A DNA stretch of 41,913 bases, from the NCBI GenBank assembly GCA_016931435.1, contig JAFGET010000109.1, forward strand, positions 1 through 41,913, read 5' to 3'. The translations under genes were made by a program, and so were the position numbers. Positions 31,443-40,096 of this stretch are shown in pieces (positions within the stretch are counted from its first letter, which is position 1; each line of letters opens with the position of its first letter). The DNA is from Candidatus Omnitrophota bacterium. Lineage in GTDB: Bacteria; Omnitrophota; Gorgyraeia; Gygaellales; Profunditerraquicolaceae. Under the pieces are notes generated by a model that worked only from the letters and a program-made list of their open reading frames with translations, searched no databases and was not told where the DNA came from.

Positions 31443-31577
31443 GGCAAATTCAAATGTCAAAGCACAAATGAAAAAATAATGCCAAAGCACAAATGACAAA
31501 TAACAAAACTTTTGGTTTTATATTTGACATTGGGATTTTGGATTTATTTTGACATTTGGATTTTGTCATTTGACATT
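31443..31577. repeat. AT-rich inverted repeat of the CAAATGTCAAA family
   Basis: The gap between glmS and rsmI consists of CAAATGTCAAAGCACAAATG-type words on the left and their complements (TTTGACATTTGG, TTTGTCATTTGACA) on the right. It is the same family as 3150-3280 and weaker versions at 33447-33515. No promoter stands out. Confidence 0.7.
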
Positions 31578-33416
31578 TTATTCAACTGTTACGGACTTGG
31601 CTAAATTCCGCGGCTGGTCCACATTACAACCGCGTTTTACCGCTACATGATAGGCTAATAACTGCAGGGGAAGAGCTGCAATCAAAGGTGAGAATAATTC
31701 GTTTATTTTTGGTATAAAAATAACCTCTTGCGATAAATCTTTTATCTTTTTGTTGCCTTCGCTTGCGATAATCATAAGCTTTCCCCGACGAGAATGTATT
31801 TCCTGTATATTAGAGATCATTTTTTCATAAAGGACGGATTCCGTAGCGATGCAGACCACGGCCCGGTATTCATCGATTAATGCGATGGGGCCATGTTTCA
31901 TTTCACCGGCAGCATAGCCTTCTGCGGGGATATAAGATATCTCTTTAAGCTTTAGCGCCCCTTCCAGGGCGGAGGGATAATTGATATTCCTTCCTAAAAA
32001 TAAAAAAGATCCGAAATTAGAGTGTTTGCGCGCCCAAGATTTGATGCTGCCTTGTGCCTTAAGGACCTTTTTCATAAGCGCAGGGCACAGCCTTAACGCC
32101 GTAATAAGCCTGCTTATGGTTGGGTTAGCCTGTGCGCCTTTTAATTGAACCAAGTATATCGCTAATAGATACAAAACGGCAAGCTGAGCGGTATAGGCCT
32201 TGGTTGAAGCCACGCCTATTTCAGGCCCGGCATGGGTATAGATCACCCCGTCTGACTCCCGCACCAGGGTAGAACCTAATACATTACATATCGCCAATAC
32301 CGAAGCTTTTTTTCGCCTGGCTTCTTTCGCCGCGGCTAAAGTATCAGCGGTCTCTCCCGACTGGCTGATAGCCACGACCAATGTATTTTTACTTAAAATA
32401 GCATCACGATAGCGGAACTCGCTGGATAAATCCACGTTTACCGGGATACGGCAAACCCTTTCCAAAATATATTTACCGCATAAACCGGCATGATAGGCAG
32501 TTCCGCAGGCTATGATTGTGATGTTCTTTACAGAACAAAGTTCTTTTTCTTTTATTTTTAACTCTTCAAAAAATACCCGCCTTTTATCTTTTTTAATCCT
32601 TTGGCTGAGGATATTTTCTAAAACTTTCGGCTGCTCATTTATTTCTTTGAGCATAAAATGCGGCCAACCTTGCTTCTGAGCTTCTGAGGCGCTCCAGGTT
32701 ATGCGCGTAGGGCTTCTTTTGACGGCCCTTCCTGAAAGCTCGCTTAATTTTATCGTATCACGGGTTAAAACCGCCATTTCCTTATCATTTAAGAAGATCA
32801 CGTCTTTAGCAAAATCTAATAATGCCGGAACATCCGAGGCGAGGAAATTTTCATTATTCCCTACCGCGGCTACCAGGGGGCTTCCCAGGCGCGCCCCGAT
32901 CAATTTATCCGGTTCGCGCTTAGAAATTACGCCGATAGCGAATGAACCTTCGAGCTTAAGCAAGGCTTTTCTTACCGCCTCTTCTAACGGGATATTACGG
33001 TAATATTTCTCAATCAGGTGCACGATGACTTCGGTATCGGTCTGGCTACTGAATCGATGACCTTCTTTTATCAACCCCTGTTTTAATTTAGCGTAATTTT
33101 CGATAATGCCGTTATGCACGATTGCGATCTCGCCTTTACAATCCAGGTGGGGATGGGCATTGGTTTGATTAGGGGCCCCGTGGGTGGCCCAGCGGTTGTG
33201 CGCCAGGCCGACATTGCCCGAAAGAGGATTTTTGTGAATGAGGCGCTCCAGGTCTTTGATCTTTCCCGGGAGCTTACGTAAAGAAATGGCGTTTTTATCG
33301 GAAGAAACCGTGCAGATGCCGGAAGAATCATATCCGCGGTATTCCAGGCGCCTTAGCCCGCTTAAAAGTATTGGCTGCGCTTCTTTTTCCCCGATATATC
33401 CTACTATCCCGCACAC
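31578..33416 (-). CDS. glmS: Glutamine-fructose-6-phosphate aminotransferase
   Basis: The 612-residue enzyme makes glucosamine 6-phosphate for peptidoglycan and LPS. The N-terminal Ntn glutaminase begins MCGIVGYIG with the catalytic Cys after the initiator, then RRLEYRGYDSSGI and HNRWATHGAPNQTNAHPH. Two SIS domains follow, with SQSGETADTLAA and the C-terminal LAKSVTVE. The start codon is GTG at 33416 with GAGG upstream; the ATG 2 bases upstream is out of frame. No glmS ribozyme is seen in the short leader. Confidence 0.97.
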   Translation of the reverse strand: MCGIVGYIGEKEAQPILLSGLRRLEYRGYDSSGICTVSSDKNAISLRKLPGKIKDLERLIHKNPLSGNVGLAHNRWATHGAPNQTNAHPHLDCKGEIAIVHNGIIENYAKLKQGLIKEGHRFSSQTDTEVIVHLIEKYYRNIPLEEAVRKALLKLEGSFAIGVISKREPDKLIGARLGSPLVAAVGNNENFLASDVPALLDFAKDVIFLNDKEMAVLTRDTIKLSELSGRAVKRSPTRITWSASEAQKQGWPHFMLKEINEQPKVLENILSQRIKKDKRRVFFEELKIKEKELCSVKNITIIACGTAYHAGLCGKYILERVCRIPVNVDLSSEFRYRDAILSKNTLVVAISQSGETADTLAAAKEARRKKASVLAICNVLGSTLVRESDGVIYTHAGPEIGVASTKAYTAQLAVLYLLAIYLVQLKGAQANPTISRLITALRLCPALMKKVLKAQGSIKSWARKHSNFGSFLFLGRNINYPSALEGALKLKEISYIPAEGYAAGEMKHGPIALIDEYRAVVCIATESVLYEKMISNIQEIHSRRGKLMIIASEGNKKIKDLSQEVIFIPKINELFSPLIAALPLQLLAYHVAVKRGCNVDQPRNLAKSVTVE

Positions 33417-33520
33417 ATTCGCCTCGCTTCTCTCGGCTAAATTTAAAAGTCAAAACGAAAAAGTTGAAATGAATCTTTAAAACTTTTGCCTTTTACGCTT
33501 TGACTTTTGACTTATTAATG

Positions 33521-33595
33521 TGTCCCCACGGGGATTTGAACCCCGGTCGAGAGCTTGAAAAGCTCTTGTCCTAGGCCAGACTAGACGATGGGGAC
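33521..33595 (-). tRNA. tRNA-Glu (anticodon TTC)
   Basis: The minus strand folds into a cloverleaf with acceptor stem GTCCCCA/TGGGGAC, anticodon arm AGAGC-TTTTCAA-GCTCT (anticodon TTC) and T arm CCGGGGTTCAAATCCCCG. The discriminator is A and no CCA is encoded. Confidence 0.96.
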
Positions 33596-33621
33596 AAGTA
33601 TCTTTCTGACTTTAGAAAAGT

Positions 33622-33650
33622 AGCATATAATAAAACAGGTGTGAAATCAA
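33622..33650 (-). promoter_or_regulatory. Probable promoter of tRNA-Glu
   Basis: TTGATT (33645-33650) and TATGCT (33622-33627) on the minus strand are 17 bases apart and ~27 bases upstream of the tRNA 5' end. The gap 33651-33778 upstream shows nothing else clear. Confidence 0.45.
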
Positions 33651-33778
33651 GAGGATTTTAAAACATCTGCCCCGTAAGGAAGAGGGCATGACAAGAATAT
33701 CCCCCGGCCTATCAAGTTTGTCGTTTAAAAGGCAAGCGTACGCCGAGCATCATATAGAGAAGTTACAAAACAAAGGCT

Positions 33779-34861
33779 TTATGCGGCAATCCTTCTCTCT
33801 AATACCATCGGGGAGGTTAGCCGATTTTTATAAACAGGGCTTTCTTTAAAACCTAACCTTTTAAAAAGCATGCGGCTAAGGAAGTCTTTTTTAAAAACGC
33901 TGGCAAAAATCAAAGATACCCCGAATGCTTTCAGTAATTCATCGGATTTACGCACTAACCCTTCTTCCAGGCGGCTACCCCAGAATAGGGGATGAATCTT
34001 TACTTGAGCTAACCACCATCCGGGATAAAGACAACTTTTTGGCTTTAATATAAAAGACAGGCTGGCTGTCGTTTCTGTCCCGGCTTTGACAGTAAGCGTC
34101 CATTTTTTTATTTTATCTTCGTTTTGCCGGCACATAGAACTAAACAATTCCCGGAAGGAGATATCAGTATTAAATAAAGAATCTATATTGTTGTTTAGCG
34201 GCATCTGAACGGAAAATTGCATGCTTTTGGGAACAGGGAATAATATCCGAAATGCCTTCCGAAATAAAAAAGATTGGAGTACAAAAGCCTCTATATAAAG
34301 CCAGACTACCGCTAATATCCATTTAGACTTATGCAGGGCAAAAAAAGCCTTTAGATAGAATTTTTTTAGCGCGGAATAAGGCCTTTTTTCTACGCTCACA
34401 AGCCGCCCACCTCTTTCGGCGGCCGTAACTACACCTATGATATCTTCGTCAAAGCTCGGGCCATCATCTCTGCCTTTGGCATTATCCGGGCGGGTGACAA
34501 TAAAAGGCGCGCCGTTCTCATTCCCCTTTTTGATAGTGCGGTGGGCAAAAAGATGGTTGTTACGACGGTAAAGGGCGACTTCCCCTATTTGTATATCTTC
34601 TGTCCTTTTTAATTCTACGCGCAGCTTATCCGTGGGGCGAATGCAAGGATACATACATAGCCCCTTAGCGGATAAATTAACCTTGTTATTTTGTATTAAC
34701 ACCTCTTTAAACTCAACTAGTTTCGCTAAGGTCCCGCCTTCCTCTTTTAACCAGGAAAATGCCGCCGTATATCTAAAGCTATTTTGTATATCGGCGCAAG
34801 TAGGGATATAATTATAGTTCCGGAAGCAAAATTTCTTATTTTGTGGGTTAGCGCAAGACAT
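33779..34861 (-). CDS. S24/S26 signal-peptidase-like domain fused to a GNAT acetyltransferase
   Basis: The 360-residue protein has three parts. Residues 1-45 form a Cys-containing extension (Cys3, Cys12, Cys22) of unknown role. Residues ~60-155 match the S24/S26 peptidase core: KGLCMYPCIRPTDKLRV for GxSMxPxI..GD, IGEVALYRR, LFAHRTI for the HRI motif, and RPDNAKGRDD for the GDN..D end. The catalytic Ser is replaced by Cys69, while His107 and the Asp residues remain. After a hydrophobic helix (~180-200), residues ~215-355 resemble GNAT: WWLAQVKIHPLFWGSRLEEGLV and MLFKRLGFKES. It overlaps the PqqD-like gene by 14 bases. The fusion suggests cleavage and acetylation, or binding, of one substrate. 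Confidence 0.72.
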   Translation of the reverse strand: MSCANPQNKKFCFRNYNYIPTCADIQNSFRYTAAFSWLKEEGGTLAKLVEFKEVLIQNNKVNLSAKGLCMYPCIRPTDKLRVELKRTEDIQIGEVALYRRNNHLFAHRTIKKGNENGAPFIVTRPDNAKGRDDGPSFDEDIIGVVTAAERGGRLVSVEKRPYSALKKFYLKAFFALHKSKWILAVVWLYIEAFVLQSFLFRKAFRILFPVPKSMQFSVQMPLNNNIDSLFNTDISFRELFSSMCRQNEDKIKKWTLTVKAGTETTASLSFILKPKSCLYPGWWLAQVKIHPLFWGSRLEEGLVRKSDELLKAFGVSLIFASVFKKDFLSRMLFKRLGFKESPVYKNRLTSPMVLERRIAA

Positions 34862-35153
34862 GGACTATTTTTCTCTTGAGAAGCTCTTTTAAAAAACTTC
34901 GGACATCTTGTTTGATGGTATCGGGGGGCGCGCTGAATTCTTTGGATAGCTCTTCTACAACTGCCTTTAAGCTCTTCTTTTGAGCCAATTGATCCCAAAC
35001 TGCCCTGCCGGTTTCATTAGCGCTGAATATCACCTCTTCTTCGTTTGACCCCACGGCGCTAATGGGGATAAGGATAAGCTCCCCCTGTACGTCTCTTGCC
35101 ACCACATCTTCCGAGGGGACATAGGTCTTGTTTAAGTCAATTTCTACTGTCAC
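34848..35153 (-). CDS. PqqD-like peptide-recognition protein
   Basis: The 101-residue protein fits the PqqD/RRE fold: a first strand region (YVPSEDVVARDVQGELILIPI), then NETGRAVWDQLAQKKSLKAVVEELSKEFSAPPDTIKQDVRSFLKELLKRKIV, the winged-helix part with the typical W-x-x-L and D-V-x-x-F-L positions. PqqD-like proteins bind the leader of a ribosomal peptide or a protein segment and hand it to a modifying enzyme. The start is GTG with AGGAG 7 bases upstream. It lies between a YcaO gene and a peptidase-like gene, which supports that role here. Confidence 0.85.
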   Translation of the reverse strand: MTVEIDLNKTYVPSEDVVARDVQGELILIPISAVGSNEEEVIFSANETGRAVWDQLAQKKSLKAVVEELSKEFSAPPDTIKQDVRSFLKELLKRKIVHVLR

Positions 35154-35317
35154 TATACGCTCCTTTTTATAAATTATTTATTCTATCGACGCGTTTCCCG
35201 GCTCCTCTTACAATCGGCTGACGGATTCAATCGCTTTTCCTAATCTTCTATTCTCGGCTCTGTCTACAGCACCTTTACATTGTAGCCTTGAAATCGTTCT
35301 TTGTAACGCAAGAAATG

Positions 35318-37327
35318 CTACCTAAATATTAAAAAAAGGCGCCTAAGGTGCTTATGTTTTACATAAAATTGGGTGCGTATAAACGGCTTCCTTGATTTAA
35401 GTAAAGCCTTATGTAATTCTTCTTTGGATAATTTAATCTCAACGTTTTTTTTGAGGCATCTGGCAAGTGAAATATTGATCAGAGGGTCCGACGGGTCGAT
35501 TTTTTCGGCCTTTTTAAGTTCAATTATAGCCTTGGAAAACTCCCCTATCCCCATATAGGCTCTTCCTAAAAAATGCGGGATATTATGAAACCTGCGGAAT
35601 ATATCATTTAGGGCAGAAGATTTATTGATCTCGCTTATGGCACCGGAATATTGTTTGTTTTTAAAAAGGATCTCTGCTTTCTGGATGATAAAGAGGGCTT
35701 TTTCTTTACCAGCCAAATATTGAAAAAAGATTTTTTTAAATTCGGCCTTGCTTTTACGGGGCATTTTTTTTCTCAGCGCTCTAATCTCTTGGTATAGATC
35801 TTGGGTCTTTTTAAACAATTGTTGCTCTCTGTGGCTTAAGCCTACGGAGAAATAATTATAAATTTGCTTGCAGCTGAAATCAGGATTCCAATCATAAAGG
35901 TTAATCAGGGATTCGACCGCGGATTGAATATTGCCTCGCATCTGATAACAGTAGGCGAGATTTACAATACAGAAGGAACGGATCTCTGCTTTTTCGGCTG
36001 GTTCCAAATATTTTGTTCTACTTAAGGCTTTCCCCGTATTCAAGAAATATGAAATTGCTTCATCAAACCGTGATTGACGCCGAAGATAAATTCCTTGATA
36101 AAACCAGTAAATAGCCTGATTCGGCCTATCTTTTTTGCAGGCTATGCTTATATATTTTGCTGCGCCCCCGTAATTTTTAGTTATCAGGCTTTCGAGAATA
36201 AGCCCTGCCCAAAGATTGCGATATCTCGTCCTCTTATGAAAAAGCCTGCATTGTGGGATATATACATACACACAAGGTATGTTCAAGGTTTTATCTGTCG
36301 CGATAATAAAAAAAACACGCATTGGTTGTTTGTCTAATAATTCTTTGATTCTTTTTATTTCCAAAAACATGTTCGGGTCGGAGATATTAGGGATATCTTC
36401 CATAGAGATAGTTTTATCGTGCCTAAAGTGAAACTTAACCGAAGGGGTCTTTCTGACTACATCTCTATTGCCTTCAACCTGTGAATTTTCTGTCAGGGCC
36501 CTCATCAGCGCCTCGTAGCGATCAGTAGCCGCACCTGCGGTAATCACGCAATAATCTTCATCTATTTTTCTTATTGCTGCGATTATGGGCATGCCTAACC
36601 CGAGCGAAAAATCTTTAATGTAAACTTTTTGGCCAAGCGCATCAACCTTCTTGATTAAATCTTCGGCGGCGGGAAGGTTTATTGTGGTTTTATCGATAAA
36701 CGGGGTTTTTATTTGTTCTGATTCTATTAACGCCAGAAAATGCCTTTCTAGAACCTCGCAAATTCCGTGCAATAATGCTTCTTCCAAAGAATTACCGGCT
36801 GCCATACCATTAGTACTCTCCAAGAGATACCGTATTAAATTCATCGGAAGATATGCCTTTTCCCCTTCCAGGGTATAGCCCTGATACCAGGAGATCTTGG
36901 CAGTTTCTAATTCTTTTACGGATTCCGGATCGCTCAAATGAGGATATTTCAAAATATCTTTTAAACAAAATAAATTATTCCTTAACTGCACTTTAGCAAA
37001 AGAAGACTCAAGGCTTACGTTGTTTTGCAGATATTTACTGCAAGAATACCTTTCAATAAACTCCATCAAGCCGCTTGCTAAAGCTTGCGCCTTAGAATGC
37101 CCTTTTCCATTTTGTCCTATAGACATAGTAAGTTTCTGGTAATCTTCTGTACCCAGGACTCTGACTTGCGGGCTCCTTAACGGTGTTTGCACCTCTAGGT
37201 ATTGCGCTAAAATTGGGGGGGTGAGATTCTTTATTTTTTTTAAAACAATCTCGCAGGTTTTTTCTGGAGCAATGGCCTTGCCGATTGCTTGATCCTTATA
37301 ATTTTTGAAAGAGTCTCTTAAAATCAT
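35318..37327 (-). CDS. YcaO-domain protein with C-terminal TPR repeats
   Basis: The 669-residue protein has a YcaO ATP-binding domain in residues ~1-385: SIGQNGKGHSKAQALASGLMEFIERYS (the SxGKGxS...ExxER signature), GNSLEEALLHGICEVLERH (second Glu site) and LTENSQVEGNRD (ExxQ..R site). Residues ~395-640 form TPR-like helical repeats (NQAIYWFYQGIYLRRQSRFDEAISYFLNTG; GRAYMGIGEFSKAIIELKKAEKIDPSDP). YcaO enzymes activate amide bonds with ATP to make azolines, thioamides or amidines in peptides and proteins; E. coli YcaO, which also has TPR-like helices, assists RimO. The C-terminal proline-rich end of azoline-forming YcaO is absent. The ATG has no clear ribosome site. First gene of its unit. Confidence 0.85.
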   Translation of the reverse strand: MILRDSFKNYKDQAIGKAIAPEKTCEIVLKKIKNLTPPILAQYLEVQTPLRSPQVRVLGTEDYQKLTMSIGQNGKGHSKAQALASGLMEFIERYSCSKYLQNNVSLESSFAKVQLRNNLFCLKDILKYPHLSDPESVKELETAKISWYQGYTLEGEKAYLPMNLIRYLLESTNGMAAGNSLEEALLHGICEVLERHFLALIESEQIKTPFIDKTTINLPAAEDLIKKVDALGQKVYIKDFSLGLGMPIIAAIRKIDEDYCVITAGAATDRYEALMRALTENSQVEGNRDVVRKTPSVKFHFRHDKTISMEDIPNISDPNMFLEIKRIKELLDKQPMRVFFIIATDKTLNIPCVYVYIPQCRLFHKRTRYRNLWAGLILESLITKNYGGAAKYISIACKKDRPNQAIYWFYQGIYLRRQSRFDEAISYFLNTGKALSRTKYLEPAEKAEIRSFCIVNLAYCYQMRGNIQSAVESLINLYDWNPDFSCKQIYNYFSVGLSHREQQLFKKTQDLYQEIRALRKKMPRKSKAEFKKIFFQYLAGKEKALFIIQKAEILFKNKQYSGAISEINKSSALNDIFRRFHNIPHFLGRAYMGIGEFSKAIIELKKAEKIDPSDPLINISLARCLKKNVEIKLSKEELHKALLKSRKPFIRTQFYVKHKHLRRLFLIFR

Positions 37328-37381
37328 TTTATGAGGCTCAAAGAGAGATACTTACAAAAGATCCAAGCTTATGCTACAGGG

Positions 37382-37411
37382 GTAATATTATCATTCGCCA
37401 AATAATATTAC
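37382..37411. promoter_or_regulatory. Inverted repeat at the YcaO promoter
   Basis: GTAATATTAT (37382-37391) and ATAATATTAC (37402-37411) are a perfect 10-bp inverted repeat separated by 10 bases. The right arm covers the -10 box, so it is a plausible operator; as RNA only part would be transcribed. Confidence 0.65.
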
Positions 37412-37433
37412 TATAACTATAATCATAAGTCAA
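37405..37433 (-). promoter_or_regulatory. Promoter of the YcaO-PqqD-peptidase unit
   Basis: TTGACT (37428-37433) and TAATAT (37405-37410) on the minus strand are 17 bases apart. Predicted start near 37398 gives a ~70-base leader to the YcaO ATG. It indicates the unit is not simply read through from gyrA. Confidence 0.75.
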
Positions 37434-37548
37434 TCCGGGTAAAATCTCCCCCTGAGGAATACTTCGGTGGCGATAAAAAGATTTTCTTCGGGTGATCGGC
37501 CGGGAACGTAGGTAAATTAATGCGGTTATGGCTGGGCGGAATACTTTT

Positions 37549-39978
37549 CTATTCTACTTCGGCGATTACGGGGGCGACACAGGAGACGTGGTCTTTAGAA
37601 TCAAGCTTTATCAGGCGCACGCCCTGGGCAGAGCGGCCGGTCTCGCGGATATCTTTTACCGCGCAACGTAAAAATACTCCGTTTTGAGTGATCACCATCA
37701 GCTCATCCTTATCTCCGACGGCTTTGATACTTACTGCCTCGCCGTTTTTATCGGTGACCTTGATATTAATCACCCCCTTGCCGCCGCGGCTGGTCAGGCG
37801 GTATTCGTCAATGGTCGTGCGCTTGGCAAAACCTAAAGCGGTGACTGTTAGGATATTGGTGCCCTTGCTGGCTACTACCAAAGCGATCACTACATCCTTT
37901 TTATCAAGTTTAACTGCGCGCACGCCTTTTGCCCCCCGGCCCATATCCCGGACTTTTTCTTCCTGGAAACGTATGGCTTTGCCCTGGCGCATGCCGATCA
38001 AAAGCTCCTGCTTACCGTCAGTCAGTTCAACGCCGATCAAGGCGTCTCCTTTTTCCAAGTTGATGCCGATGATGCCTCCCTTACGCGGGTTGCTATAAGC
38101 ATCCAGTTTGGTTTTTTTGATCAATCCCTGCTTAGTGATCATCACCAGGAACTTGTCCGGCGAGAACTCCTTCACCGGAATAGTAGCACTGATGTTTTCA
38201 CCTGAAACCATCTGTAAAAGATTGATGATCGCTTTGCCTTTTGCCGCGCGGCTTGCCTGCGGGATCTCATAGGTCTTCAGCCAATAAACCCGGCCTTTGT
38301 CGGTAAAAACAAGGAGATAATCCTTGGTGGAGGCCACAAACAGATGCTCGATAAAATCCTCGTCTTTGACTTCCGCGCCCGTGACCCCCCTGCCTCCGCG
38401 CTTTTGCTTGCGGTAAGAACTTACCGGCAGCCGCTTGATATAACCTCCGTGGCTGATAGTCACTACTACGTCTTCTTCGGCAATAAGGTCCTCTATTTCC
38501 AGCTCTTCTACTTCTCCTACGATATCCGTGCGGCGCTCATCCCCGTACTTTTTCTTTAAATTTTCGAGTTCTTCCTTGATAATGCTTTCCACCTTTTTTT
38601 CGGAAGCAAGTATAGAGCGGCATAATTCGATCTTCTTAAGGAGTTCCTTGTATTCGGCGTCTATCTTATCGCGCTCCAGGGCAGTCAAACGCTGCAGCTG
38701 CATCTCCAAGATGGCCTGGGATTGGATCTCGGAAAGCTCAAACTCCTTCATCAGGCGGCGTTTAGCCTCTTCGGTATTTTTGGAAGTCTTGATCGCCTTG
38801 ATAATGCGGTCAATGAATTTCAACGCGATCTTTAAGCCTTCCAGGATATGCGCGCGCTTAAGCGCTTTATCAAGTTCAAACTGGGTGCGGCGGCGGATGA
38901 TCACCTTGCGGTGTCCGATATAATATTCCAGTATCTGGCGCAGGTTCAAGACGCGCGGGCGGTTATCCACTAAAGCCAACATGATGATACCGAAGGTAGT
39001 CTCAAGCTGCGTATGCTTAAAGACCTGGTTTAGAATAATCTGGGGTTCGCTGTCACGTTTTAATTCTATGACCACCCGCAGCCCGTCTTTATCGGATTCA
39101 TCGCGTATATCTGATATGCCCTCGATTTTCTTATCGTCAACCAGCTCGGCGATAGCCTCGATGAAGGCTGCTTTCTGGACCTGATAAGGGATTTCAGTAA
39201 TAACGATCAAATCTTTGCCGTTCTTCTGGTGCTCTACCGTAGCTTTGGCGCGCACGGTCAATTTTCCTCTTCCCGTAGTATAAGCGTCCTTTATGCCGCC
39301 CTTGCCGCAGATTACTCCGCCCGTAGGAAAATCCGGGCCCTTTACATAACGCATCAGGTCTTTTATCTCAGCCTGTGGATTATCTAATAGATAAATAATG
39401 GCATCGGCTACTTCACTTAAATTGTGCGGGGGAATATTGGTGGCCATCCCAACGGCAATACCGCTTGAGCCGTTGACCAGCAGATTAGGAAGCGTAGCGG
39501 GTAATAACAATGGTTCGCTTAGCGAAGAATCAAAATTCGGCCCAAAATTGACCGTATCTTTATCAATATCGGAGAGCATCTCTTCGGAAATAGAAGACAG
39601 GCGCGCCTCTGTATAGCGCATAGCCGCAGCGGCATCTCCGTCAAGCGAGCCGAAATTACCCTGTCCTTCTACAAGAGGATAACGCAGGGAAAAATCCTGG
39701 GCCATTCTTACCAAAGTATCATAAACGGCTACATCTCCGTGCGGGTGGTATTTTCCCAAGACTTCACCGACGATACGGGCGCATTTTTTGTAGGGTTTAC
39801 TGTGCTCTAACCCCAGCTCCTGCATCGCATAAAGAATCCTTCTGTGCACGGGCTTAAGCCCATCGCGCACATCCGGCAGGGCACGGCCCACGATTACGCT
39901 CATGGCGTAATTTAAGTAAGAATCCTTGACCTCTTCCTCGATATAAACCGGGATTACTTTTTCGTTACGAGTATACAT
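37549..39978 (-). CDS. gyrA: DNA gyrase subunit A
   Basis: The 809-residue protein has the breakage-reunion domain (SVIVGRALPDVRDGLKPVHRRIL, catalytic Tyr122 in AAMRYTEARLS) and the C-terminal beta-pinwheel with the gyrase-specific GyrA box YRKQKRGGRG, which separates it from ParC. In the quinolone region the sequence is YHPHGDVAVYDTL: numbering equals E. coli, with Val at 83 and Asp at 87. The ATG has no Shine-Dalgarno site and lies 2 bases from the palindromic repeat at 39980-40046. Confidence 0.97.
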   Translation of the reverse strand: MYTRNEKVIPVYIEEEVKDSYLNYAMSVIVGRALPDVRDGLKPVHRRILYAMQELGLEHSKPYKKCARIVGEVLGKYHPHGDVAVYDTLVRMAQDFSLRYPLVEGQGNFGSLDGDAAAAMRYTEARLSSISEEMLSDIDKDTVNFGPNFDSSLSEPLLLPATLPNLLVNGSSGIAVGMATNIPPHNLSEVADAIIYLLDNPQAEIKDLMRYVKGPDFPTGGVICGKGGIKDAYTTGRGKLTVRAKATVEHQKNGKDLIVITEIPYQVQKAAFIEAIAELVDDKKIEGISDIRDESDKDGLRVVIELKRDSEPQIILNQVFKHTQLETTFGIIMLALVDNRPRVLNLRQILEYYIGHRKVIIRRRTQFELDKALKRAHILEGLKIALKFIDRIIKAIKTSKNTEEAKRRLMKEFELSEIQSQAILEMQLQRLTALERDKIDAEYKELLKKIELCRSILASEKKVESIIKEELENLKKKYGDERRTDIVGEVEELEIEDLIAEEDVVVTISHGGYIKRLPVSSYRKQKRGGRGVTGAEVKDEDFIEHLFVASTKDYLLVFTDKGRVYWLKTYEIPQASRAAKGKAIINLLQMVSGENISATIPVKEFSPDKFLVMITKQGLIKKTKLDAYSNPRKGGIIGINLEKGDALIGVELTDGKQELLIGMRQGKAIRFQEEKVRDMGRGAKGVRAVKLDKKDVVIALVVASKGTNILTVTALGFAKRTTIDEYRLTSRGGKGVINIKVTDKNGEAVSIKAVGDKDELMVITQNGVFLRCAVKDIRETGRSAQGVRLIKLDSKDHVSCVAPVIAEVE

Positions 39979-39979
39979 A

Positions 39980-40046
39980 AATGAGGCTATAACTTACGAA
40001 ACGAATGAAATGAGCAAACGTAAGTTATTAAGCCGAATTTTGAACA
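39980..40046. repeat. Palindromic repeat element, short copy
   Basis: AATGAGGCT then ATAACTTACG (39989-39998), a 20-base loop, CGTAAGTTAT (40019-40028), TA and AGCCGAATTTT make a hairpin of 10 perfect pairs plus GGCT/AGCC. The flanks and the first loop part (AAACGAATGAAATGAGC) match the copy at 4441-4593. It occupies most of the gyrB-gyrA gap and abuts the gyrA start. Confidence 0.8.
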
Positions 40047-40096
40047 CCTGATGCTTTTGTTTAGTGAAATCACGCAAGGAGCTATGCTCAACCTAT

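Noticed and set aside
33417..33480. glmS ribozyme upstream of glmS
   Set aside because: The leader before the tRNA is short and A/T repeat-like, with none of the conserved ribozyme core.
35275..35317. A 15-residue TTG-start ORF (LRYKERFQGYNVKVL) after YcaO as a precursor peptide
   Set aside because: No ribosome binding site and no leader/core features; such ORFs are expected by chance.
35208..35321. Open frame of 37 codons on the minus strand (AFLALQRTISRLQCKGAVDRAENRRLG...) between the YcaO and PqqD-like genes, as a possible precursor peptide
   Set aside because: It has no ATG, GTG or TTG start and begins right after a stop in its own frame. A shift in the T7 run at the YcaO end does not join the frames either, because both alternative frames stop first.
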